In this document: piece by piece, positions 1-7,641 of the stretch
Numbering within the stretch: the first letter of the stretch is position 1
How the letters are laid out: every line of letters begins with the position of its first letter
From: an uncultured Haloferula sp.
GTDB taxonomy: Bacteria; Verrucomicrobiota; Verrucomicrobiae; Verrucomicrobiales; Akkermansiaceae
NCBI GenBank assembly: GCA_946885645.1
Contig: CAMPGU010000089.1
Location: 1 to 13,648, forward strand
DNA length: 13,648 nucleotides
Reading direction: 5' to 3'
Program-made: the position numbers and the translations under genes
The notes under the pieces: model-generated
Database searches by the model: none
What the model was told of the DNA's origin: nothing
The model's input: the letters and a program-made list of their open reading frames with translations, nothing else

Positions 1-35
1 TGCCAAATGGAGGCATTCCGGCCATACCGGAGCCG

Positions 36-2570
36 ATGTCCGGCGCGGCGACCCTTAGGAATACCCTCCCTCCCGATTACCAGCGCGGCATCTGGGATGA
101 AATGGTCGCGGCAGACGGCACGGTAAATCCCTCCTGGTCCCACGTCGCCACCTGGCTCGGGGGGCTTTCTCCCGAACAGGCCGGGGCGGTGACCGGAGAA
201 CTCCGCCGCCTGCTGCGGGAAAACGGCGTCACCTACAGCGTCCACGGCGCCCCGGACGGCGAGCACCGGGCCTGGGAACTCGATGCGGTCCCCTGGGTGG
301 TGTCCGAGCAGGACTGGAAAACCATCGAAGCCGGGCTGATCCAGCGCGCGGAGCTGCTCGACCACATCCTGACGGATCTCCACGGCGAACAGCGGCTGAT
401 TTCCGGGGGCTGGCTGCCGCCGGAGTTGATCCATGCCCATCGCGGCTACCTGCGGCCCTGCCACGGGATGCGCTTGGCCTCGCAGCGGCAGCTCATCCTG
501 TATGCGGCCGATCTGGCACGCGGCCCGGACGGGCGGATGTGGATCGTCAACGACCGCACCCAGGCACCCTCCGGCAGCGGCTATGTGGTGGAAAACCGCG
601 GGGTGATGACCCGCGCGATGCCGAAACTTTTCCACCGCACGGGCGTGCGGCGGCTCGCGGGCTTCTTCCGCACCCTGCGCGAGACGCTCGAATCCTTTCC
701 CGCCCATACCGGCGCGCGCGAGCCGCGGGTGGTCATCCTCACGCCGGGCCCGCAAAACGAGACCTATTTCGAGCACGCCTTCCTCGCCTCCTATCTCGGC
801 TACTCCCTGGTGCAGGGGGATGACCTCACGGTGCGGGATGGCAGCGTCTGGCTCCGCTCGCTGGGCGGCTTGGAACCGGTGGACGTGATTGTCCGCCGGG
901 TCGATGCCTGGTTTTGCGATCCCCTGGAGCTGAAAGAGGATTCCCAACTCGGCGTGCCCGGACTCCTGGAGGCGATGCGGGCCGGAAACGTGGCGGTGGT
1001 CAACCACCCGGGCAGCGGGGTGCTGGAAAACCCCGGCTTGATGGCTTTCCTGCCGGGAATCTCCCGGCACCTGCGGGGCGAGGAACTGATCCTCCCCGCG
1101 GCAGCTACCTGGTGGTGCGGGGAGAAGCAGGCGCGGGATCTCGTGCTCTCCCGCCTGGACAAAATGGTGGTGAAATCCATTCACCGGGCACCGACCTTCG
1201 GCACGGTCTTCGGTGCCACTCTCAGCACGGCACAACTTGCGGACCTGCGTGCGCGCATCCTCGCCAGCCCGGAATGCTACGTCGGCCAGGAGCAGGTCGG
1301 CTTTTCCACCCAGCCCTGCCTCAACGGCACCGCCATCGAGGCCCGCCGCGGGGATCTGCGCGGCTTTGCGACTACCACGCCCGACGGCCGCTACATCGTC
1401 ATGCCCGGCGGCCTGACCCGCATCGCCGCGACGCCGGACGCGCTGGTCGTATCCAGCCAGCTAGGGGGAACCTCGAAGGACACCTGGGTGCAAGGGGCCG
1501 ATACCGAGCCTTTCGTCAGCCTCTGGGCGGAGATGGAGCAATCCCAGGCCGAGCCGGACGCACGTAACGTCCCGAGCCGTTCGGGAGAAAACCTCTACTG
1601 GACCGGCCGCTACGCCGAGCGCGCGGAAGGTACCGCCCGCCTGCTCCGCCGCTCCGTGCTGAGCTTCGTCGAGGCCATCGGGGATGGTGAGCAGCAGCTC
1701 TGCCGCCACCGCGAGATCCTGATGAGCGGCCTGCTCGGCGTCACCAATGCCGCCCCGATCCATCCGGAGGAAAGTTTCTCCGCCGTGAGCGACGAGGACG
1801 AGGTCGTCTCGCTGCTCACCGACGTGCGGCGGCCCGGCTCTCTCACGGGCATCCTGCGCTCTTTCCGCAATTCCACCTACGCCGTCCGCGATCTCTGGTC
1901 GCCGGACTCATGGCGCGTGATCGAGGCGATCATCCACGAGTGGGTCGAGGATCACGTCCCGCCGGGAAAGGACCTGGATGATTTCACCGATCCCCTCAAC
2001 CGCCTGATCCTCCACCTGACCGCCCTGCTGGGGCTGAACCTGGAGAGCATGACGCGCGATGCCGGCTGGGGCCTGCTCGACTCCGGCCGCCGCATCGAGC
2101 GCGCCCAGTACCTGCTTTCCGTCGTGAGGAATTTCCTCGTGGAAAGCCGGCCGCCCGCGGAGGAACAACTCGTGATGGAAACAGTGCTGGCCGCCTCCGA
2201 CAGCCTGGTCACCTACCGCAAGCGCTACCGCACCTATCCGCGGATGGAGCTCGTGCTCGAGCTCCTCCTTCTGGAGCCGAACAACGCGCGGTCCCTCCTC
2301 TATCAGATCCAGCGTCTCGCCGGGAACATCGAGCGGCTCCCGCGCCAGCCCCACGGCGCGCGCCTGACCCCCGAGCAACGCCTGCTGGTGGATACCACCA
2401 GCCGTCTGAGACTCACGGACGTTTCGCAGCTCGTGCTCGTCACCGGCAACCGGAGGAAAAAGCTCGAAACCTTCGTCGATCACATGGGCAGCGCGCTCTA
2501 TCAGCTCTCGAATGCGCTCACGCTGACTTATTTCCGCCACGCCGACCGGCCCCACTTCTTGAGAGGCTAG
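36..2570 (+). CDS. Circularly permuted ATP-grasp type 2 / alpha-E fusion protein
   Basis: An 844-residue fusion of a circularly permuted ATP-grasp ligase (formerly DUF404/DUF407, about residues 15-490) and an all-helical alpha-E domain (formerly DUF403, from about residue 515). Family signatures of the ligase part are DRTQAPSGSGY from residue 173, the stretch around DAWFCDPLEL (290-299) ending DSQLG, NHPGSGVLENP (323-333) and a likely ATP-contacting lysine in KMVVKS (376-381). The alpha-E part opens with SRSGENLYWTGRYAERAE and later has GRRIERAQ. ATP-grasp enzymes form amide bonds from a carboxylate and an amine using ATP; substrate and product of this family are unknown, and it is predicted to make or attach short peptides. 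The transglutaminase gene follows after 61 bases, as in many genomes. The frame stays open to the left edge, and the codon straddling that edge would read NTG, so a start 12 codons earlier is possible. No clear ribosome site precedes position 36. Confidence 0.9.
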   Translation: MSGAATLRNTLPPDYQRGIWDEMVAADGTVNPSWSHVATWLGGLSPEQAGAVTGELRRLLRENGVTYSVHGAPDGEHRAWELDAVPWVVSEQDWKTIEAGLIQRAELLDHILTDLHGEQRLISGGWLPPELIHAHRGYLRPCHGMRLASQRQLILYAADLARGPDGRMWIVNDRTQAPSGSGYVVENRGVMTRAMPKLFHRTGVRRLAGFFRTLRETLESFPAHTGAREPRVVILTPGPQNETYFEHAFLASYLGYSLVQGDDLTVRDGSVWLRSLGGLEPVDVIVRRVDAWFCDPLELKEDSQLGVPGLLEAMRAGNVAVVNHPGSGVLENPGLMAFLPGISRHLRGEELILPAAATWWCGEKQARDLVLSRLDKMVVKSIHRAPTFGTVFGATLSTAQLADLRARILASPECYVGQEQVGFSTQPCLNGTAIEARRGDLRGFATTTPDGRYIVMPGGLTRIAATPDALVVSSQLGGTSKDTWVQGADTEPFVSLWAEMEQSQAEPDARNVPSRSGENLYWTGRYAERAEGTARLLRRSVLSFVEAIGDGEQQLCRHREILMSGLLGVTNAAPIHPEESFSAVSDEDEVVSLLTDVRRPGSLTGILRSFRNSTYAVRDLWSPDSWRVIEAIIHEWVEDHVPPGKDLDDFTDPLNRLILHLTALLGLNLESMTRDAGWGLLDSGRRIERAQYLLSVVRNFLVESRPPAEEQLVMETVLAASDSLVTYRKRYRTYPRMELVLELLLLEPNNARSLLYQIQRLAGNIERLPRQPHGARLTPEQRLLVDTTSRLRLTDVSQLVLVTGNRRKKLETFVDHMGSALYQLSNALTLTYFRHADRPHFLRG

Positions 2571-2631
2571 GAGCTCCGCACGTAGCGAAAATCGTTCGCA
2601 ACAGGTATTCCATTCATTTCCCATCGCACCC

Positions 2632-3504
2632 GTGCACTACCGCATCCGCCACCGGACGACTTACCGCTACGATGTCCCAGCGAACCTGTGCCACAACGAG
2701 GCACGGCTGAGGCCGCTCGACCTGCCGGGGCAGCGCTGCCTTTCCTGGCGGCTGAGGATCGATCCCGAGCCGGAATTCCACCGCAGCCGCCGGGATTCCT
2801 TCGGCAATCATATCGATTATTTCTCGATCCAGCGGCCTCACCCCGAGCTGGTCATCACGGCCGAAAGCGAGGTCGAGGTGCTATCGCACGGACAGCTCCC
2901 GCTGGAAGCGGGAACACCGTGGGACGAAGTGCGGGCGCGCTTGCTCGCCTCGAAAGATCCCGCCTCGCTCGATGCACGCGCCTTCATGCTGCCCTCACCG
3001 CTGATCCCGGCCTTGCCCGCGCTCGCGGAATTCGCCCGGGCTGATTTCCCCGCCGGGCGCTGCATCCTCGAAGCCGTCACCGCCTTCAACTCCCGGATCT
3101 TCCGGGAGTTCAAGTTCGACCCGGATTTCAGCACCATTGCCACCCCGGTGGAGGAGGTGCTGGAGAACCGTCGCGGCGTTTGCCAGGACTTCGCGCAGCT
3201 GATGATCGCCTCCCTGCGTTCGCTCGGTCTCCCTGCGCGCTATGTTTCCGGCTATCTCGAAACGCTGCCTCCTCCCGGCAAGGCGAAGATGGTGGGTGCG
3301 GACGCCTCCCATGCATGGATCTCGATCTATGTGCCCGGCCAAGGCTGGATCGACTTCGATCCCACCAACAACCTGCGTCCGGCCGAGCGCCATATCACCG
3401 TCGCCGTGGGCAGGGACTACCGCGACGTTTCACCCCTCCGCGGCGTCACCGTGGGAGGGGCAAGCCACCACCTGAAGGTCTCCGTGGACGTGATGTCTTT
3501 GTAG
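2632..3504 (+). CDS. Transglutaminase family protein (bacterial transglutaminase-like N-terminal domain)
   Basis: A 290-residue soluble protein with a GTG start. The N-terminal part (about 1-85), opening MHYRIRHRTTYRYD, is the beta-rich domain typical of this subfamily. The C-terminal part holds the papain-like transglutaminase core. The expected triad is all present: Cys184 in RRGVCQDFAQL, His227 in ADASHAWISIY and Asp243 in WIDFDPTNN. No signal peptide or membrane segment is seen, so it probably acts in the cytoplasm. Members either cross-link or cleave amide bonds at glutamine-like side chains; the real substrate is unknown. It follows the ATP-grasp/alpha-E gene by 61 bases with no terminator between them, so the two are probably one transcription unit. 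The start lacks a Shine-Dalgarno sequence and is preceded by a C- and T-rich stretch. Length and domain order are normal for the family. Confidence 0.9.
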   Translation: MHYRIRHRTTYRYDVPANLCHNEARLRPLDLPGQRCLSWRLRIDPEPEFHRSRRDSFGNHIDYFSIQRPHPELVITAESEVEVLSHGQLPLEAGTPWDEVRARLLASKDPASLDARAFMLPSPLIPALPALAEFARADFPAGRCILEAVTAFNSRIFREFKFDPDFSTIATPVEEVLENRRGVCQDFAQLMIASLRSLGLPARYVSGYLETLPPPGKAKMVGADASHAWISIYVPGQGWIDFDPTNNLRPAERHITVAVGRDYRDVSPLRGVTVGGASHHLKVSVDVMSL

Positions 3505-3655
3505 CGCTGCCGGCAGGCGCGGCGTGGCCGCCCTTCCCCCGGAGAACCTCCACCGGCGTATTTCAGCTCCGGCGGCTTTCTACACGGGGAATTCACCGGA
3601 AAATCACATCTTACGCCTTTCCCACCCCCCGCCGCCTCCTGTTAGTTTTGCCACC

Positions 3656-4717
3656 GTGAACCCCGAGATCCGCTCGCTCCTCGAAAACGCTTTCACCGGC
3701 GGTGCCAGCGATGTCTTTCTCATGGAAGGCGAGAAGCCCCGGGTGAGGGCCGGCGGCGAGGTCATCATCGCCCACGGCAGGCCGGTGAAGCGGGAGGACA
3801 TCGAATACATCTGGAAGAGCTGCGGCTTCGATCCCGCGAGCGTGAACGACGGCGATTCCAGCGTCAGCGTCGAGGGCATCGGCCGGCTGCGCACGAATGT
3901 CTATCGCAGCCTGGGGCGGCTCGCCGTGGCCTTCCGCCCGATTAAGAAAGAGATCCCCACCTTCGGCCAACTCGGCCTGCCCGGACCGCTGCTGGCCTCC
4001 TGGATGGAGCGCCGCTCCGGTCTGGTGATCGTTTGCGGCCCTACCGGCTCCGGGAAATCCACCACCATCGCCTCCTGTCTCCAGTGGGTGAACGAGCACC
4101 AGGCCCGCCACATCGTGACGATCGAGGATCCGATCGAGTATCTTTTTGAAAACGACCGCTCCTGGTTTTCGCAGCGCGAGGTGCGGCGGGACACGGAGAA
4201 TTTCAACGTGGCGCTACGCGCGGCCCTGCGGCAGAACCCGGACATCATTCTCTTCGGCGAAATCCGCGATGCCGAGACCGCCTTCACCGCCCTGCGCGCG
4301 GCCGAGACCGGGCACCTGGTGATTTCCACGCTGCACGGCTCCGGCGTCGCCGGGGTTCCCGTAGCGCTGGAGCGCCTGAACCGCATCCTGAGCGATTCGG
4401 GCACCGGCACCGCGGCCAGTTTGCTGGCGCACCAGCTCATCGGCGTCATCGCGCAGCAGTTGCTGCCGCGCATCGACGGAGGCGTGGTGGCGGTCCTCGA
4501 GTACTTCCAAAACGAAGGTGCCACCCGCAAGTGGATCGAGGAAGGCCGGTACGACGATTTGAAGGACCATCTTAACAAGGTGGATGAATCGACGGGGTGC
4601 TCCTTCCTCCGCTATCTCATCGCCGCCACGAACCAAGGGATTATCGATTCCGTGACAGCGCGCTCCGCCACCGACCGCCCTCAGGATTTTGATCGCGCGA
4701 TGCGCGGCATCTCCTAA
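3656..4717 (+). CDS. PilT-family type IV pilus ATPase, divergent paralogue
   Basis: A 353-residue hexameric motor ATPase of the PilT/PilU group, which powers pilus retraction at the inner-membrane base. The N-terminal PAS-like domain contains GGASDVFLMEGEKP (15-28). The catalytic core has Walker A GPTGSGKST (128-136, Lys134), an Asp box TIEDPIE (155-161), Walker B with Glu202 in FGEIRD, and a His box AAETGH (215-220) with His227 further on. The usual C-terminal AIRNLIRE motif of PilT is degenerate here (around GATRKWIEEG, 288-297), suggesting a role nearer PilU or an auxiliary motor; this is inference. GTG at 3656 is chosen as start because an in-frame ATG at 3524 would add 44 proline-rich residues unlike the family, and the GTG gives the normal length. 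No Shine-Dalgarno sequence is visible. A second PilT gene begins 18 bases after the stop. Confidence 0.87.
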   Translation: MNPEIRSLLENAFTGGASDVFLMEGEKPRVRAGGEVIIAHGRPVKREDIEYIWKSCGFDPASVNDGDSSVSVEGIGRLRTNVYRSLGRLAVAFRPIKKEIPTFGQLGLPGPLLASWMERRSGLVIVCGPTGSGKSTTIASCLQWVNEHQARHIVTIEDPIEYLFENDRSWFSQREVRRDTENFNVALRAALRQNPDIILFGEIRDAETAFTALRAAETGHLVISTLHGSGVAGVPVALERLNRILSDSGTGTAASLLAHQLIGVIAQQLLPRIDGGVVAVLEYFQNEGATRKWIEEGRYDDLKDHLNKVDESTGCSFLRYLIAATNQGIIDSVTARSATDRPQDFDRAMRGIS

Positions 4718-4735
4718 TTTCAACTTTCCATCATC

Positions 4736-5833
4736 GTGAGCCAGGTAAGGGAAATCACCGACTATCTCCGCCAGACCGTCGAGCTGGGCGGTTCCGACCT
4801 CCACCTCTCCGCGTGGGCCCCGCCGGCCGCGCGGGTGGGCGGCCACCTCGCGCCGCTGGAGGAGTTCCTGCTCGATCCGGAGACCGTCCGCCGCTTGATT
4901 TTGGATACTCTTTCCGAAGCGCAGCGCGCCGCCCTGGAGCAGAATTGGGAGCTCGATTACGCGCTCCAGCTTGAAGGCGTCGGCCGCTTCCGCGGAAACG
5001 TCCATATCGCCCGCGGTTGCCATGAGGCGGCCTTCCGCCACATCCCGCAGCATATCCCGGAACTGGGCGAGCTGGGCCATCACGCGGTGGTCCACGAGGT
5101 CTGCCAGCTCCGGCGCGGGCTGGTGCTGGTGACGGGCATCACCGGCTCCGGAAAATCGACCACGCTGGCCGCGATGATCCGCCGCATTTCGGAGAACCGC
5201 TCCGGCGTCATCGTCACCATCGAGGATCCCATCGAGTTCGTCTTTTCCCACGCGAGTTGCCTGATCAAGCAGCGGGAAGTCGGCACGGATACCCGCGGCT
5301 TCCCGATCGCGCTCCGCCAAGCCCTGCGCCAGGATCCGGACGTGATCGTGGTGTCTGAATTGCGGGACCTGGAGACCATCCGCATCGCCCTGACCGCCGC
5401 GGAGACGGGACACCTGGTGCTCGCCACACTCCACACGGTGGACGCCCCGCAATCCATCGACCGCCTGGTGGACGTCTTCCCGCCGGACCAGCAGTCTCAG
5501 ATCGTGACGCAGCTCGCGGGCGTGCTGGAGGCCGTGGTCTCCCAGCGCCTGATCCAGCGGGCCGATGGCCAGGGCCGGGTGCTCGCGTCCGAGGTGCTGC
5601 GCGCCAACCACGGCATCCGGGCCTGCATCCGGGAGCGGAAGCTGGAGCAACTGGTCGGGCTGATGGAAATCGGCTTTAAGGACGGTTCGCGCACGATCGA
5701 CCAGACCATCGCCGGATTGTTGGAAAGCGGCTTCATCACGCGCGAGGAGGCGCTCTTCCACTGCCGCGAGAAGCGGAACTTCCCGGAGCCCGAGGCACCG
5801 GAGCCTAAGAAACCGAAATCAATCTGGACCTGA
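4736..5833 (+). CDS. pilT: Type IV pilus retraction ATPase PilT
   Basis: A 365-residue PilT-type ATPase. The N-terminus carries GGSDLHLS (18-25), the standard PilT opening motif. Walker A is GITGSGKST (134-142), with Ile in place of the common Pro. The Asp box has Glu163-Asp164, Walker B has Glu208 in VSELRD, and the His box is AAETGH (221-226) with His233 following. GIRACIRE (293-300) matches the AIRNLIRE motif needed for retraction in studied PilT proteins, so this is the better retraction-motor candidate of the two neighbouring ATPases. The last 20 residues are a charged proline-rich tail. The start is GTG with no Shine-Dalgarno sequence, 18 bases behind the first ATPase. The stop TGA overlaps the next gene's ATG (TGATG, 5831-5835). 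No assembly ATPase (PilB), platform (PilC) or pilin gene is in the window. Confidence 0.9.
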   Translation: MSQVREITDYLRQTVELGGSDLHLSAWAPPAARVGGHLAPLEEFLLDPETVRRLILDTLSEAQRAALEQNWELDYALQLEGVGRFRGNVHIARGCHEAAFRHIPQHIPELGELGHHAVVHEVCQLRRGLVLVTGITGSGKSTTLAAMIRRISENRSGVIVTIEDPIEFVFSHASCLIKQREVGTDTRGFPIALRQALRQDPDVIVVSELRDLETIRIALTAAETGHLVLATLHTVDAPQSIDRLVDVFPPDQQSQIVTQLAGVLEAVVSQRLIQRADGQGRVLASEVLRANHGIRACIRERKLEQLVGLMEIGFKDGSRTIDQTIAGLLESGFITREEALFHCREKRNFPEPEAPEPKKPKSIWT

Positions 5834-6513
5834 TGGACCCCCGCGCCGTAACCACCCTCAAACTGGCGGCTTGGGCGCTGGTCTTCTTCTTCGCCTTCAT
5901 CTTCGGGTCGAAGCACTACAAGAAACACGCCCGCAAGGAAGCGCTCGTCACCGAGATGCGCACCGTCGTCTCGGATGCTTCCTTCTACCGCTCCCTGACG
6001 CCGAAGGACGCCCACGCGACTTTCCTGAAGTCCATCGCCCTGATCGACGAGGCGAAGTCGCTCGGGGTGGAGCCGCCGGTGTTTTTCGACCTCGTCTTCG
6101 AGCGCGAGTCCGGCAAGAGCAAGCTGGGCACGGACTACGACGACTACCCCGCGCGCGAGCGACTCGCCCGGGAGACTCTCCTCCGCGGCTACCAGCACGC
6201 CGGGCAATTCGCGCTCCTGGGCAAGCCGGAGAACCGCGCGATGCTGGCGAAAGGCGAGCTTCCCGACGGCGATCCCAAACCGGCGATCGCGCACATCATC
6301 GATCCCGCGGTTTCCCCGGGCTTGGAAAAGATCGTGCCGAACCTGGAACTCAGGCCCGTGAAAGCAGCAGCCGCCGCCGAACCGACCGACCTGGAGGTGG
6401 CCGCCGCAAAAAACCTCGCCACGGAGCTCTGCTCCGCAAACGTGATCGAATACAAGGCGGAGAAGCGCATCGTGGATCACTATCTCAAGCGCGGCGAAAC
6501 CAAAGCGGAGTAG
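5833..6513 (+). CDS. Hypothetical single-pass membrane protein coupled to pilT
   Basis: A 226-residue protein I do not recognise. One hydrophobic segment lies at about residues 9-25, followed by a basic patch (KHYKKHARK), which suggests an inner-membrane anchor. By the positive-inside rule the soluble part would probably lie in the cytoplasm, but the short N-terminus leaves this open. The rest is mainly helical and charged, with an alanine-rich stretch at about 175-181 (KAAAAAEP) and conserved-looking segments such as FYRSLTPKDAHATFLKSI. Its ATG overlaps the pilT stop by one base, so it is almost certainly translated with pilT. A role as an accessory or membrane tether for the pilus motors is inferred from context only. 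The gene is real by its length, coupling and consistent codon use; a terminator-like hairpin follows about 60 bases after its stop. Confidence 0.75.
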   Translation: MDPRAVTTLKLAAWALVFFFAFIFGSKHYKKHARKEALVTEMRTVVSDASFYRSLTPKDAHATFLKSIALIDEAKSLGVEPPVFFDLVFERESGKSKLGTDYDDYPARERLARETLLRGYQHAGQFALLGKPENRAMLAKGELPDGDPKPAIAHIIDPAVSPGLEKIVPNLELRPVKAAAAAEPTDLEVAAAKNLATELCSANVIEYKAEKRIVDHYLKRGETKAE

Positions 6514-6574
6514 GAATTTCTACTATCAACGGCTGGGGCGTTTTCGCAGCCCTCGTTTCAGGTGCCGTGTTAGG

Positions 6575-6598
6575 ATCCCCGTGGTAGCGGGGATTTAT
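6575..6598 (+). terminator. Likely intrinsic terminator of the pilus ATPase operon
   Basis: ATCCCCG (6575-6581) and CGGGGAT (6588-6594) form a perfect 7-bp stem with a 6-base loop, followed at once by TTAT. The T run is short, so termination may be partial. It sits 61 bases after the last gene of the operon and about 100 bases before the next gene. Confidence 0.55.
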
Positions 6599-6693
6599 CT
6601 CCGCGGCATCTGGTTCCCTTTGCTTCGGGAGACTAAGAAGTTGACCTGCTCCAACAGGAAGCTAGGACTGCTAGTGCGTTTTAAACCAAAACC

Positions 6694-7578
6694 ATGAAAA
6701 CACCATCCGTCCTCCGCTCGCCCTTGGCTCAGGCCTGCGCGCTCGCCGCCATGTTCGTCGCTTCGCCGGTGCAGGCCGCCGGACCGAAAGCTTATCAATT
6801 CACCGCCGACGGCACCAACACGTCCGGCGACACGCTTACCATCGACCACCCGGCTCTGAACGGTAAGTCGAAGTTCAAACCGATCGTCACCCAGAACTTC
6901 GTCGGAGTTTACAATCCCCACCCCATCGGAGTCTCCTATGACGCCGCCAACGGCAGATGGCGTATCGAGAACGAGGACAACGCCGCCATCCCTCTGGGCT
7001 CCGGATTCAACGTCCTGATCGCCCCGGCAAAGCAGACCAGTTGCACGCCCGCCAACACCTTCGCCAACCGCACCTTCTTCCAACTCCAGAAGAACAAGCC
7101 GGCCGGTCGATTCCTGGTCACACACATGATCAATCCGGTAAGTGGTATTCCGGGGACCAATTGCGAGCAGTACGTCGGCACCTGGTTCTCTCCCGTCACG
7201 ACCCCGGCAACGCCTTATTCCGGGCGCTGGACGGTCTATACCGAGGATGAAACGTCCCTGGGCACCGTCGCCTTCAACCTCGCCGATGTCACCAAACTGA
7301 AAGCGGGCGGCGCACCTGCGTCCTTCGTCTTCACGGCAGGGGCCGCCGACACCGTCGCCAATCAGGCTGTCATCACGGATCCTCTGACCGACGGCAACCC
7401 CGACGCGGTGGTCTTCGCGACGCACGTCTTTATCAACGGCACTAGCCCGACCTTCCTCGACAAGCCGCTCGGCGTCTGGTACAACGGCGCGAAGTGGACC
7501 GTCTTCACCCAGGACGTGTCGATCATGCCGGACGACGTATCCTTCGTGGTCGCGGTGATCCCCACAGCCACTCCCTGA
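6694..7578 (+). CDS. Secreted protein with three related beta-rich repeats
   Basis: A 294-residue protein with a clear Sec signal peptide: basic start, hydrophobic core at about 11-24 and a V-Q-A cleavage site after residue 28. The mature part holds three diverged copies of one unit of about 60-75 residues, at roughly 50-110, 125-200 and 227-290. Each has a GVYNPHPIGVSYD- or KPLGVWYNG-like strand, an aromatic pair (GRWRIENED, GRWTVYTED, AKWTVFTQD) and a closing IP/MP..FNV-type segment; copy 2 is the most diverged. Such repeats occur in uncharacterised secreted bacterial proteins (DUF7452-like, from memory). Two cysteines (117 and 157), in the linker before copy 2 and inside it, could form a disulfide. 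There is no lipobox, transmembrane segment or sorting tail, so it should be exported to the periplasm or outside. It stands alone between two terminators. The ATG lacks a Shine-Dalgarno sequence. Function unknown. Confidence 0.82.
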   Translation: MKTPSVLRSPLAQACALAAMFVASPVQAAGPKAYQFTADGTNTSGDTLTIDHPALNGKSKFKPIVTQNFVGVYNPHPIGVSYDAANGRWRIENEDNAAIPLGSGFNVLIAPAKQTSCTPANTFANRTFFQLQKNKPAGRFLVTHMINPVSGIPGTNCEQYVGTWFSPVTTPATPYSGRWTVYTEDETSLGTVAFNLADVTKLKAGGAPASFVFTAGAADTVANQAVITDPLTDGNPDAVVFATHVFINGTSPTFLDKPLGVWYNGAKWTVFTQDVSIMPDDVSFVVAVIPTATP

Positions 7579-7598
7579 TCGCTTTTTCTCTCATTCCG

Positions 7599-7631
7599 GC
7601 CGCGGGGAATCCTTTCCCTGCGGCTTTTTTT
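7599..7631 (+). terminator. Strong intrinsic terminator after the secreted repeat protein
   Basis: An 11-bp stem (7599-7609 with 7614-7624, one G-U pair) with a 4-base loop is followed directly by seven T residues (7625-7631). It lies 21 bases after the stop at 7578 and points on the plus strand. The other strand has no T run after the stem, so it should not stop the opposing oxidoreductase gene. Confidence 0.92.
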
Positions 7632-7641
7632 ATTCCCCCTC

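Noticed and set aside
2585..2599. Hairpin GCGAA/TTCGC between the ATP-grasp and transglutaminase genes
   Set aside because: The stem is only 5 bp and no T run follows, so it does not support a terminator separating the two genes.
3519..3531. Hairpin GCGGC/GCCGC after the transglutaminase gene
   Set aside because: It has a 5-bp stem and 3-base loop followed by C-rich sequence, not a T run; GC-rich DNA gives such stems often.
3524..3655. N-terminal extension of the first pilus ATPase from an ATG at 3524
   Set aside because: It would add 44 residues of proline-rich, unstructured sequence not typical of PilT proteins; the GTG at 3656 gives the normal N-terminus.
4214..5761. A 515-codon open frame on the minus strand across both pilus ATPases
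   Set aside because: It is the mirror of two clear PilT genes with all motifs; its own product is rich in Arg, Gly, Gln and His with no recognisable domain, as expected of a shadow frame in high-GC DNA.
6641..6668. Sigma-70-like promoter before the secreted repeat protein (TTGACC, 16 bases, TAGGAC)
   Set aside because: The -35 element matches five of six bases but the -10 element only three of six, so chance in this region cannot be excluded.
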